Below, one piece after another: positions 15,364-23,569 of a stretch of 64,000 nucleotides of DNA. The position numbers and the translations under genes are program-made. How positions within the stretch are numbered: the first letter of the stretch is position 1; the number at the start of each line of letters is the position of its first letter. A model generated the notes under the pieces. The model was not told the origin of the DNA, searched no databases, and saw only the letters and a program-made list of their open reading frames with translations. The DNA comes from Domibacillus enclensis (GTDB taxonomy: Bacteria > Bacillota > Bacilli > Bacillales > Domibacillaceae), in the NCBI RefSeq assembly GCF_900156125.1, contig NZ_FTLX01000005.1:1-64000 (forward strand), written 5' to 3'.

Positions 15364-17121
15364 GTGAAATTCCCAAAAAACGTATTGGCCCTCCCACTTG
15401 CAGCTTCATTAATGATTCCAACGGCGGCATTCGCCCATAACGGCGAGGATCATAGCGGCAGCACAGCACCTATTCAAGCAGCAGCACACGGCACTTTTTT
15501 GTTAACGGATACACCGGCTGCGGAGCTTCGCATTGGAGTTGAAACGGCTTTGACGGAGCACGGATTTCTAGCTGTTGAAGTCATGCAAAAAGGGGCAGAC
15601 GGAGCAGAAGACTTTGATCAAGCCGCTGCCGCCCTGTTTGCCAATTCAGATGACATCGCAGCAGCCATCTCTACTTTATACGGGCAAGAAGGCGGAGCGG
15701 CGTTTCTTGAAATCTGGAATTCTCATATCGGCTACCTTGTTGACTATGTAACCGCTGCGAATGCAGGTGACCAGGCGGGAATGGATCAAGCGCTTGCTGA
15801 TTTAGAAGAATACAAGACAGAGCAAGCCGCTTTTTTTGAATCAGCAACAGACGGACGTCTTCCAGCCGCTGCATTAGAGGAAGGGTTAACGATGCATATC
15901 GATCAGCTTTTGAAAGCCTTCGATGCATATAAAGCGGGCGACTTTGAAACGGCCTACATGCAGGAGCGTGAAGCGATTCATCATATGAGCATGTTTGGCG
16001 AAACCTTGTCGATCGCCGTCGCAGACCAGTTCCCGACAGTAGTTCAAAATACAAATCCGGACACACCGGCTGCTGACCTGCGTTCGCATTTAAATCACTT
16101 GTTCACTGAGCATGCGGGACTTGCGGTCATGGCGATGCAGGACGGCATTGACGGAGCAGAAAGCTTCGAGCAGTCTGCAGGCGCACTTTTAGCCAATGCG
16201 GATGATCTGTCAGCCGCAGTTGCTTCTGTTTACGGAGAAGAAGCGGGAGAAGCGTTCTCTGACATTTGGACCTCGCATATCGGCTATTTTGTTGATTATG
16301 TAACGGCCACTGCTGAAAATAGCAAATCAGGCAGAGACAAAGCAAAAGCGGATCTCGACGAGTATATTGTTGAGCAGGCCGCGTTTCTTGAAGCGGCTAC
16401 AGATGGACGGATTCCAGCAGAGGCTTTAGAGGCAGGCTTGACTGAGCACGTTGGACAGCTGTTGAGCGCATTTGATTCATATGTGACCGGTGATTACGAT
16501 ACAGCTTATGATGCGCTTCGTGAATCGTATGCGCATATGACGATGCCGGCTGCCGGTTTATCCGCCGCGATTGTGGATCAATTTCCTTCTGAATTTTTAG
16601 GGGATACGCCGTTTACAGATGTATCAGGCCGATACCAGGATGCAGTGGCGTACTTGTACTTTAAAACGATCACAAACGGTTTAACCGATACACGCTATGG
16701 GGTTGATCAGCCACTATCACGGATCGATGCAGCGATCATGATTGCGAAAAGCACGGAAATGATCGACAGCGATTCAACGATGAAATCACCATTTACAGAT
16801 GTACCGGCGCGTGGGGAAGCAGCGGTGGCAGCGCTTGAAGAAGCAGACATTATTAACGGGAAAACAGCCACGATGTTTGATTCATTTGCAACGATTACAC
16901 GCGGTGAAGCGGCTCTGATCCTGGCAAATGCCTACGATGTACCGGCAACTAGTCAAAAAGCGGGCTTCACTGACGTCAGCTCCCGTTATCAGGACGCGGT
17001 GAACCGCCTTGACGCAGCAGGCATTGTTTCCGGGAAATCAGCGTCCAAATTTGGCACAATGGATCAAGTAACACGCGGCGAGCTTGCATTGATGATTTAT
17101 CAGCTGGAAATGATGGAATAA
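15364..17121 (+). CDS. SLH-domain surface protein with tandem histidine-containing helical repeats
   Basis: 585 residues. A signal peptide (about 1-24, ending AAFA) is followed by two homologous, mostly helical modules of about 185 residues (about 50-235 and 240-415). Each repeats the order LTEHGFLAVEVMQ or FTEHAGLAVMAMQ, ADGAEDFDQAA, WNSHIGYLVDYVTA, DGRLPAAALEEGL, HIDQLLKAFDAY and an H-M pair. Three S-layer-homology motifs complete the protein (FTDVSGRYQDAVAYL, FTDVPARGEAAVAAL, FTDVSSRYQDAVNRL with their TRGE partners), anchoring it to the wall polymer. The regularly placed His and Asp/Glu residues look like helical-bundle metal sites, which is inference. GTG start with AAGGAGAG; single-gene unit. 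No named function. Confidence 0.88.
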   Translation: MKFPKNVLALPLAASLMIPTAAFAHNGEDHSGSTAPIQAAAHGTFLLTDTPAAELRIGVETALTEHGFLAVEVMQKGADGAEDFDQAAAALFANSDDIAAAISTLYGQEGGAAFLEIWNSHIGYLVDYVTAANAGDQAGMDQALADLEEYKTEQAAFFESATDGRLPAAALEEGLTMHIDQLLKAFDAYKAGDFETAYMQEREAIHHMSMFGETLSIAVADQFPTVVQNTNPDTPAADLRSHLNHLFTEHAGLAVMAMQDGIDGAESFEQSAGALLANADDLSAAVASVYGEEAGEAFSDIWTSHIGYFVDYVTATAENSKSGRDKAKADLDEYIVEQAAFLEAATDGRIPAEALEAGLTEHVGQLLSAFDSYVTGDYDTAYDALRESYAHMTMPAAGLSAAIVDQFPSEFLGDTPFTDVSGRYQDAVAYLYFKTITNGLTDTRYGVDQPLSRIDAAIMIAKSTEMIDSDSTMKSPFTDVPARGEAAVAALEEADIINGKTATMFDSFATITRGEAALILANAYDVPATSQKAGFTDVSSRYQDAVNRLDAAGIVSGKSASKFGTMDQVTRGELALMIYQLEMME

Positions 17122-17133
17122 ACCATTTCGCTT

Positions 17134-17266
17134 TTTTGGCGCAATTCTCCTGATTAGCGCGCAATTTTAGAGAACAGGGCGCAATTCCGTCAGCTAACGC
17201 GCAATTATTTGAAATAGTGCGCAATTATCTTCGAATTGCGCCGTAATCGAAATAATTGCGCCATAA
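17134..17266. repeat. Phased inverted array B1 (TTACGGCGCAATT family), 7 units
   Basis: Units start at 17134, 17154, 17174, 17194, 17214, 17234 and 17254, exactly 20 bases apart. The first five contain GCGCAATT, the last two the reverse AATTGCGCC. Seven-base gaps are not conserved. Located directly behind the SLH gene, with no clear terminator in between. Confidence 0.92.
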
Positions 17267-17296
17267 AGTGTAGTGCTTTTACCAAATCGAGTTCTG

Positions 17297-17327
17297 AACA
17301 GGCTGTCAGTAATCAGGGCAGCCTGTT
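17297..17327 (+). terminator. Hairpin, weak terminator candidate
   Basis: Perfect 9-bp stem AACAGGCTG / CAGCCTGTT with a 13-base loop, but only TTTAAT follows. It may end SLH transcription beyond the repeat array. Confidence 0.45.
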
Positions 17328-17368
17328 TAATGTCTCGTCAATCCCTTTTTCAAAGGTGAACGGTTACA

Positions 17369-17388
17369 TTTGTGAAATATTTCACAAA
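17369..17388. promoter_or_regulatory. Perfect 20-bp palindrome, Fnr/Crp or Rex site
   Basis: TTTGTGAAATATTTCACAAA is a perfect palindrome that fits both Rex (TTGTGAAATATTTCACAA) and Fnr (TGTGA-N6-TCACA). The following -10 is TATAAT (17425-17430) without a good -35. The palindrome centre lies roughly 58-61 bases before the expected transcription start, a position used by class I activators of the Crp/Fnr family. Either an anaerobic activator or a redox repressor would link the next operon to oxygen or NADH state. Confidence 0.8.
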
Positions 17389-17463
17389 TTGATGAACAGG
17401 CTCGTTTTCCGGTGTTCACTGGTATATAATGGCGGTATCAACAGATGATCAGGAGGAAAAGAC

Positions 17464-18117
17464 ATGACGAAGTGGGCGTTTGTTTCTGATTTTGACGGCA
17501 CGATTTCGAAAAAGGATTTTTACTGGCTGGTGATTGACGCGTATTTTCCAGAAGGGCGCGATCTGTATCCGAAGTGGAAAAGTGGAGAATGGAAGGACAT
17601 TGATTTTTTAGCCAAGGTATTTGCTTCTATCCATCAAAGTGAGAAGCAAATTGCGGAAGATATTTTATCGATTCCGATTGACGAGGATGTACCGGATTTT
17701 GTCCGGGCAGTGCAGGCAGCTGGCGGTGACTTTTACATTTTGAGTGCCGGCACGGATTATTATATTAAACCGATTGTCGAAAGCAGGGGGCTGGAAAACG
17801 TCACCGTGCTGTCGAATAAAGGAGTATACCGCGACCGGAATATCCACCTGGAGATTGATCCGGCTCATTGGACATATTCGGAGCGGTACGGCATTGATAA
17901 AGCAACGGTTATCAAGCGTCTGAAGGAAGAGTATGAGGTGGTGTATTTTGCTGGCGACAGTGAGCCGGATTCGCATCCAGCCGCATTTGCGGACCGGACG
18001 TATGCGAAAGAAGCACTGCCGGAGATTTTAACGGAAAAAGGAGTCCCGTACGTGCCGTTTGAGCGCTTTAATGACATTAAAGCGGATTTAATTCAAGAAG
18101 GAATTCTGTCGAAATGA
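17464..18117 (+). CDS. HAD-superfamily phosphatase, MtnX-like
   Basis: 217 residues, class IB HAD phosphatase. The nucleophile motif is VSDFDGTIS with Asp9 and Asp11; motif II is YILSAGTDYY, and motif III/IV is VVYFAGDSEPDSHPA. The best family fit is MtnX, the diketo-phosphopentane phosphatase of methionine salvage, but no other salvage gene is near. Instead it overlaps a glycerol-1-phosphate dehydrogenase gene by four bases (ATGA), so glycerol phosphate or a related small phosphate is a plausible substrate. AGGAGG precedes the ATG. Controlled by the redox-type palindrome upstream. Confidence 0.78.
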   Translation: MTKWAFVSDFDGTISKKDFYWLVIDAYFPEGRDLYPKWKSGEWKDIDFLAKVFASIHQSEKQIAEDILSIPIDEDVPDFVRAVQAAGGDFYILSAGTDYYIKPIVESRGLENVTVLSNKGVYRDRNIHLEIDPAHWTYSERYGIDKATVIKRLKEEYEVVYFAGDSEPDSHPAAFADRTYAKEALPEILTEKGVPYVPFERFNDIKADLIQEGILSK

Positions 18118-19166
18118 ACCGCGCAGTGACGAATATATCGATTCCGGCGATTATGGACATCGGTGAAAATGTAATGGAGGAGCTGGGCGAACGTCTCCGG
18201 CAGCATGGCTTTTCAAAGGTGACGGTGATGTGGGACGGTTTTGTGGCAGAATCCTATGGCAGGCGGGTAGCGGCGGCACTCGACGGCTGTTCCATTCAAA
18301 CCATGTTACTGGACGGATCGAGCGATATTCATGACATTACCGAGCGGGCTTTTGGGATTCCAGCGAGCGATGTACTCGTTGGTATGGGAGGCGGTGCGGT
18401 CATTGATGTCGCGAAATATACCGCCTTCTTGCGCAAAATCCCGATGATCAGCATTCCGACCTCCGCGTCAAACGACGGATTTGCCAGCAGTGGCTGCTCG
18501 CTGAAAATAAATGGCAAAAAAACAAGCGTCCCGGCAAAAATTCCGTATGGCATCGTTGCGGAGCTCGGTATTTTGCAAAAAGCGCCAGCATCCTTTATAT
18601 TCGCTGGCATTGGCGATTTAATGTCGAATATTACCGCGCTGTATGACTGGCAGTTTGAACAGCAAAGGGGCGTAAGCGAGGTCAATGCGTTCGCGGAAAT
18701 GCTCAGCAAAAAAGCGGTTAACAGCTTTATCCGAACGCCGATGACGGACATTCACGCGCCGATTTTGTTAAAAGAATTGATCAGCTCGATGACGATGAGC
18801 GGCATTGCAACGGAAATCAGCGGATCAAGCGCTCCGATCAGCGGCGCGGAGCACTTAATCTCGCATGCACTGGATCAATGGGCGGAAAAACCGCAGGCGC
18901 ACGGCATTCAAGTCGGTGTTGCCTCGTATGTGATGGCGCTTGTCCAGGAGCACCGGTATGAACGGATGCGAAAGGTCTTCACACGCACCGGCTTTTTTGA
19001 CTATGTGAAGACGCTCGGCATGGAGCAGGCTGATTTCGAGATGGCCATCGACCGCGCGCCGGAGATCAAGCCGAACCGCTATACGTATTTACATGAAGAG
19101 CGGTACCGGATGAAAGCAAAGCACGTTCTGCAATCCGATCCAGTGCTTCAAACGATATTTTTATAA
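18114..19166 (+). CDS. sn-Glycerol-1-phosphate dehydrogenase (EgsA/AraM family)
   Basis: 350 residues, iron-/zinc-dependent alcohol dehydrogenase fold. NAD-binding motif DVLVGMGGGAVIDVAK and the IPTSASNDGFASSGCS segment are diagnostic of glycerol-1-phosphate dehydrogenase. Metal ligands are expected in GIGDLMSN, GAEHLISHAL and QAHGIQVGV. It reduces dihydroxyacetone phosphate to sn-glycerol-1-phosphate; in Bacillus this feeds heptaprenylglyceryl lipids through PcrB. B. subtilis araM sits in the arabinose operon, but no arabinose gene is here, so the HAD partner and redox-type operator are a different setting. ATGA overlap with the upstream gene. Confidence 0.85.
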   Translation: MNRAVTNISIPAIMDIGENVMEELGERLRQHGFSKVTVMWDGFVAESYGRRVAAALDGCSIQTMLLDGSSDIHDITERAFGIPASDVLVGMGGGAVIDVAKYTAFLRKIPMISIPTSASNDGFASSGCSLKINGKKTSVPAKIPYGIVAELGILQKAPASFIFAGIGDLMSNITALYDWQFEQQRGVSEVNAFAEMLSKKAVNSFIRTPMTDIHAPILLKELISSMTMSGIATEISGSSAPISGAEHLISHALDQWAEKPQAHGIQVGVASYVMALVQEHRYERMRKVFTRTGFFDYVKTLGMEQADFEMAIDRAPEIKPNRYTYLHEERYRMKAKHVLQSDPVLQTIFL

Positions 19167-19195
19167 TAGAAAAACCATTGTTTTTTCGGCAAGGA

Positions 19196-19234
19196 TTGAC
19201 TATAGTGGTGTAGTAATCACATCTGTAAAGACAG
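19196..19234 (+). promoter_or_regulatory. Possible NaiP promoter and NiaR-like operator
   Basis: A TTGACT (19196-19201) lies upstream of the inverted repeat CTGTAAAGACAG (19223-19234), 15 bases before the naiP start. In Bacillus the niacin repressor NiaR (YrxA) controls naiP through TGT...ACA dyads, so this is a candidate operator. No convincing -10 was found. Confidence 0.4.
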
Positions 19235-19248
19235 GGGATCTAAAATCA

Positions 19249-20448
19249 ATGTCAGAAAAAACAATTTCGCAGAAAAAACTGCTTGGTGTAGCAGGACTCG
19301 GCTGGATGTTCGATGCCATGGACGTAGGCATGCTGTCGTTTATTATTGCCGCACTTGCAGCTGAATGGGCACTGACACCGGAGCAGATGGGCTGGATTGG
19401 CAGCGTCAATTCAATTGGCATGGCTGTCGGCGCCCTCGTCTTCGGTATTTATGCAGACCGAATCGGACGGAAAAACATTTTCATCATTACACTGCTTTTG
19501 TTTTCAGTCGCCAGCGGATTATCCGCCTTTACCACGACGCTTTTTGCCTTTTTACTATTGCGCTTTTTCGTTGGGATGGGGTTGGGCGGCGAATTGCCGG
19601 TTGCGTCTACTCTTGTGTCGGAAAGTGTTCCGGCGAAGGACCGGGGCCGTGTTGTCGTGCTGCTTGAAAGCTTCTGGGCGTTCGGCTGGCTGCTTGCCGC
19701 TCTTATTTCTTATTTTGTCATCCCGTCGTACGGCTGGCAGGCGGCACTCATTATCGGAGCTCTTCCGGCATTTTACGCGCTGTACTTACGGCTGAAGCTG
19801 CCCGATTCACCGGCGTTTTCACCAAAAAAAGCAGAGAAACGAACCATCGCACAAAACATTCGTGATGTCTGGTCTAAAAAGCATGCCCGTTCGACGCTTG
19901 TGCTTTGGACTGTCTGGTTTACGGTTGTGTTTTCGTATTATGGGATGTTTCTTTGGCTGCCGAGTGTGATGGTGCTGAAGGGCTTCGACTTAATTAAAAG
20001 CTTTGAATATGTCCTTATTATGACGCTTGCGCAGCTGCCCGGCTATTTTACCGCTGCATGGCTCATTGAACGGGCAGGGCGGAAATTCGTTTTGGTCACG
20101 TATCTGCTCGGAACAGCCGCATCAGCGCTCGTCTTCGGCAATGCAGAATCAACCGCGATGCTGATTGGGTCCGGCATGTTTTTGTCCTTTTTCAACCTCG
20201 GTGCATGGGGGGCGCTGTACGCTTATACGCCAGAGCAATATCCGGCTGTTATTCGCGGCACGGGGTCTGGAATGGCGGCCTCTGTCGGCCGGATTGGCGG
20301 CATTTTAGGTCCGCTGCTCGTTGGCTCTTTGATCGCAGCTGGGCAGTCCATCGGTTTTATTTTCGGTTTGTTCTGCATTAGCATTGTGATCGGCGTAATT
20401 GTACTAGCGCTGCTCGGACGCGAAACGAAGCAGGTGGAGTTGGAATAA
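19249..20448 (+). CDS. naiP: Niacin permease of the MFS, NaiP/YceI-like
   Basis: 399 residues, 12 predicted membrane helices. Nearly motif-for-motif like B. subtilis NaiP (YceI): QKKLLGVAGLGWMFDAMDVG, WIGSVNSIGMAVGAL, GIYADRIGRKN, RFFVGMGLGGELPVAST, ESFWAFGWLLAALISYFVIP, FSYYGMFLWLPSVM and LYAYTPEQYPAVIRGTGSG. It imports nicotinic acid (and perhaps nicotinamide) for NAD synthesis by proton symport. The start follows GGGGATC. Monocistronic, ending in a terminator. Confidence 0.9.
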   Translation: MSEKTISQKKLLGVAGLGWMFDAMDVGMLSFIIAALAAEWALTPEQMGWIGSVNSIGMAVGALVFGIYADRIGRKNIFIITLLLFSVASGLSAFTTTLFAFLLLRFFVGMGLGGELPVASTLVSESVPAKDRGRVVVLLESFWAFGWLLAALISYFVIPSYGWQAALIIGALPAFYALYLRLKLPDSPAFSPKKAEKRTIAQNIRDVWSKKHARSTLVLWTVWFTVVFSYYGMFLWLPSVMVLKGFDLIKSFEYVLIMTLAQLPGYFTAAWLIERAGRKFVLVTYLLGTAASALVFGNAESTAMLIGSGMFLSFFNLGAWGALYAYTPEQYPAVIRGTGSGMAASVGRIGGILGPLLVGSLIAAGQSIGFIFGLFCISIVIGVIVLALLGRETKQVELE

Positions 20449-20451
20449 GGA

Positions 20452-20481
20452 AAAAGCCGTCTGCTGCAGGCGGCTTTTTTT
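20452..20481 (+). terminator. Intrinsic terminator of naiP
   Basis: Stem AAGCCGTCTG / CAGGCGGCTT, loop CTG, tail of seven T. Confidence 0.92.
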
Positions 20482-20617
20482 CTATGATCGAGACGGCGTT
20501 ATATTTCACGCTTTAACCGAATCGTAATGTAATTTAATGCCATTGTCATCTGTATGTAACCGCCCCGCGTTATACTGATCTCAACGTAGATTAAGTGAGA
20601 GGGGCGTAAAGCGAAAA

Positions 20618-20734
20618 ATGGATTTATTTCTTCTTATGTTTGTCACATTCATTATTGCCATTGCGATCGCCAGCGGAGGACTGCACTTGCTGTTCAAGCA
20701 GTTAAACGACTATTTAAATCAACAAGAAAAATAA
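20618..20734 (+). CDS. Small single-pass membrane protein, 38 residues
   Basis: ATG to TAA, 38 codons, beginning MDLFLLMFVTFIIAIAIASG: one transmembrane helix over residues 2-26 and a short basic/polar tail ending NQQEK. The small size, the helix with charged tail and its own terminator (20737) support a real gene. The ribosome binding site GAGGGG is 14 bases away, which is longer than usual. A TATACT (20571-20576) could be its -10. Function unknown. Confidence 0.5.
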   Translation: MDLFLLMFVTFIIAIAIASGGLHLLFKQLNDYLNQQEK

Positions 20735-20736
20735 CA

Positions 20737-20766
20737 AAAACCGCCTTTTCCGGGGCGGTTTTCTTT
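20737..20766. terminator. Terminator between the small ORF and a convergent gene
   Basis: Stem AAAACCGCC / GGCGGTTTT with a short loop; T-rich on the plus side. It overlaps the end of the minus-strand gene by two bases. Confidence 0.85.
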
Positions 20767-21007
20767 ATGCTAAAAAAACAAAATAAAAGGTTAGAAAAAA
20801 AGTAAGAGCAAATAAAACAACAAAGAAAGTTCGTTCTTTTTTCCCGGCCTTTTTCATAAACACCTCTTCAAATGTCATAAATCCAGCAATAACAGCGACA
20901 AGCAGAGCAAAACGGCTCCAGCCATCCGGGAAAGCGGAAACACCGTAAACGAGCGCAAATAGTATAAGAACAACCCGGAAGATCAGCCGGAATTTAGAAG
21001 CTTTCAA
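20765..21007 (-). CDS. Small membrane protein of unknown function, 80 residues
   Basis: 80 residues with three predicted helices: about 7-25 (LIFRVVLILFALVYGVSAF), 31-48 and 60-78 (FFVVLFALTFFLTFYFVFL), and a basic loop KKAGKKER. The start is a TTG (21007-21005) behind AAGGATGTG; the ATG just upstream runs into a stop. I do not recognise the family. Divergent from the sensor kinase gene. Confidence 0.65.
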   Translation of the reverse strand: MKASKFRLIFRVVLILFALVYGVSAFPDGWSRFALLVAVIAGFMTFEEVFMKKAGKKERTFFVVLFALTFFLTFYFVFLA

Positions 21008-21121
21008 TTCATCACATCCTTTTCGTTATTTTAATAGAACTCTTTCAAAATGTATAGTTTTTAGGTATAAAGATCTATATATACGGAAAAAACTGTACGT
21101 GGTACAATAGGTCGAAAAAAG

Positions 21122-22804
21122 ATGAATAAGAATGAGGGATTGAGCTTGGAACGGACAAATGACAGGGTGCACCCAAAAGTCGCTTTAACACAAAACATGG
21201 AAGTCACGAGTGGTGCACACTTTTTGTATTTATATGAAGATGAGAAAAAGTATTTGGATAACGCGTGCACCTTTCTCGCAAAGGGGCTTGAGTTGAATCA
21301 TGCCGTTATTTTACTGGAGTCACCGGACATGTATGAGGAAATGAAGCACCGACTTTACAAAAAAAGATTTTCTTCTTCACAAATAGAAGCCATTGTCTTT
21401 ACCGATCATCGTACCTTTTACGGAACTCACCAGTCATTTGATATTGAAACGGTCCTTGAGAACGTTCAGGAAACCGTTCATTTTTATAAACAAGCCGGAA
21501 AACCGATCCGCATTTGGAGTAAAGTGCTCTGGCATCAGTCAACGGATCATACTAACGAAATCCCTTTGTATGAACAAAAGTCGGATGAATTACTGAAGCC
21601 TTTTCAAATCTTCTGTGTGTGTTCTTATAGCAGCAAAGAGATTTCTGCCAATATGGCGATCGGCTTAATGAAAGGCCACTCTTACGTGATGACAGATGAT
21701 GAATTAATGGCCTCTATGTATTATCAAAACGATCTCCATATGCCATCTCTGTTTATAGAAGAAAACTTAAAAGAAAAAATGCATCATTATCAAAATGTTA
21801 TTGAAAAAATGCCGGATGCGGTGTTGATCGTCCGGAAATTTCACATTTTATACTGGAATAAGATGGCGAAAGAGCTGCTCGAATGCGGCGCATACGATTT
21901 AACGTCAAAAAGTGTCATGCGTTTTTTTCATCCGGACGAGCATCCCCTTATTCAAGCGCGGGCACAGAAAATGGAAAGAAACGAACAAGTGCCTCTTGTG
22001 GAAATGAAAATGGTTACATTGACGGGTCGAATAGTGGATATAGAGCTCGCAGTCTTTCCGTTTTCTCATGATATGCTGAATGATTTTACCGTTATTCTGA
22101 TCATTCGGAGCATCGACGATCGAAAAGCAAATCGTCAGCTTACGATCAAAGCAGAAAAGCTGAGCCTCGCCGGACAGCTGGCCGCTTCGATTGCCCATGA
22201 AATCCGCAATCCGCTCACATCGATCAAAGGATTTATGAAGCTGGCGCAGGAAGATGTCATGCATGAAGCCTATTACACTATTATTGAAGACGAAATTGAC
22301 AGGATCGAAACGATTGCCAGCGAGCTGATGGTGCTTGGAAAGCCGGTGTCGCTTGAGATTGAAGTGTGTGATGCGGGGAAAATGGTCCGGGATGTGTGTA
22401 TTTTGCTGCAGCCTCAGGCGGTCATGCGCAAAATCGATATTCAATATAAAGCGATTGAACCGGCGTGTTTTATCCGGTGCAACGCGGGGCAAATGAAGCA
22501 GGTATTCATTAATTTGATTAAAAACGCAACTGAAGCGATGGATAATGGGGGCGTCATTCGCACATCTGTTCAATCGGATGGGGAGACGGTTCGGATTCTC
22601 ATAGCAGATGAAGGAAAAGGCATGCCGGAGCACGTATTGCGGAAAATAGGCGAGCCCTTTTATTCGACCAAAGAGGATGGAACCGGTCTCGGTTTAATGG
22701 TTTGTTTTACGATTGTGGAACAATACAACGGGACAATCAAGGTGGAATCTGTCGTGAACGAGGGTACGACGTTTACGATTGAGCTGCCGTCTGCTTATAC
22801 GTGA
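21122..22804 (+). CDS. Sporulation-type orphan histidine kinase with MEDS and PAS domains
   Basis: 560 residues, no membrane helix. An N-terminal MEDS-like domain (about 30-190, GAHFLYLYEDEKKYL, HAVILLESP, RIWSKVLWHQ) is followed by a PAS domain (about 225-340, IEKMPDAVLIV), HisKA with SIAHEIRNPLTSIKGF and HATPase with NLIKNATEAMDNGG, DEGKGMP and GTGLGLMVC. The H-box type (AHEIRNPLT) is that of the KinA-E phosphorelay kinases of Bacillus, and there is no response regulator beside it, so Spo0F is the likely partner. Sda, the inhibitor of such kinases, is encoded at 34.5 kb. The ATG at 21122 has a poor ribosome site; a TTG at 21146 behind GAGGG is an alternative start. Confidence 0.86.
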   Translation: MNKNEGLSLERTNDRVHPKVALTQNMEVTSGAHFLYLYEDEKKYLDNACTFLAKGLELNHAVILLESPDMYEEMKHRLYKKRFSSSQIEAIVFTDHRTFYGTHQSFDIETVLENVQETVHFYKQAGKPIRIWSKVLWHQSTDHTNEIPLYEQKSDELLKPFQIFCVCSYSSKEISANMAIGLMKGHSYVMTDDELMASMYYQNDLHMPSLFIEENLKEKMHHYQNVIEKMPDAVLIVRKFHILYWNKMAKELLECGAYDLTSKSVMRFFHPDEHPLIQARAQKMERNEQVPLVEMKMVTLTGRIVDIELAVFPFSHDMLNDFTVILIIRSIDDRKANRQLTIKAEKLSLAGQLAASIAHEIRNPLTSIKGFMKLAQEDVMHEAYYTIIEDEIDRIETIASELMVLGKPVSLEIEVCDAGKMVRDVCILLQPQAVMRKIDIQYKAIEPACFIRCNAGQMKQVFINLIKNATEAMDNGGVIRTSVQSDGETVRILIADEGKGMPEHVLRKIGEPFYSTKEDGTGLGLMVCFTIVEQYNGTIKVESVVNEGTTFTIELPSAYT

Positions 22805-22810
22805 GAATCG

Positions 22811-22838
22811 AGACGTCCCGATGAGGCGTCTTTTTTTT
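22811..22838 (+). terminator. Intrinsic terminator of the kinase gene
   Basis: Short stem AGACG / CGTCT with eight T behind. Its T-run merges with the first half of the response-regulator box. Confidence 0.7.
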
Positions 22839-22868
22839 CACTAATTTTTCATTAAAACATGGTATAAC
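22836..22868 (+). promoter_or_regulatory. Response-regulator box and promoter of the two-component operon
   Basis: TTTCAC (22836) and TTTCAT (22847) are 11 bases apart; ten bases later comes TATAAC (22863-22868). The same geometry occurs before htrA, the secreted repeat protein, the PepSY operon and the glycosylation operon. Suggests autoregulation. Confidence 0.75.
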
Positions 22869-22894
22869 AGAAGAAGCGAAAGGAAGTGGACCGG

Positions 22895-23569
22895 ATGAAT
22901 ATACTGCTTGCAGAAGATGATTTACAGCTTGGGGAATTAATTAGCTTTATGCTGAAGAAAAAAGGCGGTTATCAGGTGGAGTGGGTGAAAACGGGTGAGG
23001 ACGCGTACGACTATGCGTCTTCTGTTCACTATGATGTGCTCGTGCTGGACTGGATGATGCCGAACGGGGACGGCGTCGATGTATGCCGCGATTTACGAAA
23101 AGAAGGATATGGCGGTGCGATTTTAATGCTGACAGCAAAGGATGCGGTGGAGGACCGTGTTGTCGGTCTGGATGCCGGTGCGGATGATTACTTAGTAAAG
23201 CCGTTTGAAATTGATGAGCTGCTGGCACGTCTTCGGGCACTTACCCGCCGTAATTATGCTCCAATTGTCGAAGAAACGGTGTCCATTCAAGGAGTGGAAT
23301 TAAACCGGAACGGCCAGACGATTCAGATGGACGGCCAATCGATTCAATTAAGTCCGCGTGAATTTCAGCTGCTTGATCTGCTTGTTCAAAACAAGGGACA
23401 GGTGCTGACACGTGACGTTATGCTGGACCGGATCTGGGGCTACGACGCTGATGTAACAGCGAAAACCATCGACGCAACTGTGAAGCTGCTGCGCAAAAAG
23501 CTCGATGTATTCAGCCGTCCGGACATTGTCCAAAGTGTGCGCGGCGTCGGGTATAAAGTTGAAGAGTAA
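22895..23569 (+). CDS. OmpR/PhoB-family response regulator
   Basis: 224 residues. Receiver domain 1-118 with acidic pocket AEDD, phosphoacceptor Asp52 in VLVLDWMMP, LTAKDAVEDRV and the lysine in YLVKPF; C-terminal winged helix with LSPREFQLLDLLVQNKGQVLTRDVMLDRIWG and VRGVGYKVEE. ATG 22895 has AAAGGAAG eight bases upstream; the GTG at 22886 overlaps that site. The kinase gene starts inside its 3' end. I predict it binds the TTTCAY direct repeats at five promoters in this window. CssR and CiaR are functional parallels because both act on htrA-type genes, but orthology is not shown. Confidence 0.9.
   Translation: MNILLAEDDLQLGELISFMLKKKGGYQVEWVKTGEDAYDYASSVHYDVLVLDWMMPNGDGVDVCRDLRKEGYGGAILMLTAKDAVEDRVVGLDAGADDYLVKPFEIDELLARLRALTRRNYAPIVEETVSIQGVELNRNGQTIQMDGQSIQLSPREFQLLDLLVQNKGQVLTRDVMLDRIWGYDADVTAKTIDATVKLLRKKLDVFSRPDIVQSVRGVGYKVEE

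Noticed and set aside
16976-17448. Short frames over array B1 (82 residues minus, 70 residues plus)
   Set aside because: They are created by the 20-base repeats, have no ribosome sites and overlap the SLH gene end or the palindrome at 17369.
20482-20617. Riboswitch or sRNA upstream of the 38-residue ORF
   Set aside because: No conserved riboswitch core or stable fold could be recognised by eye.
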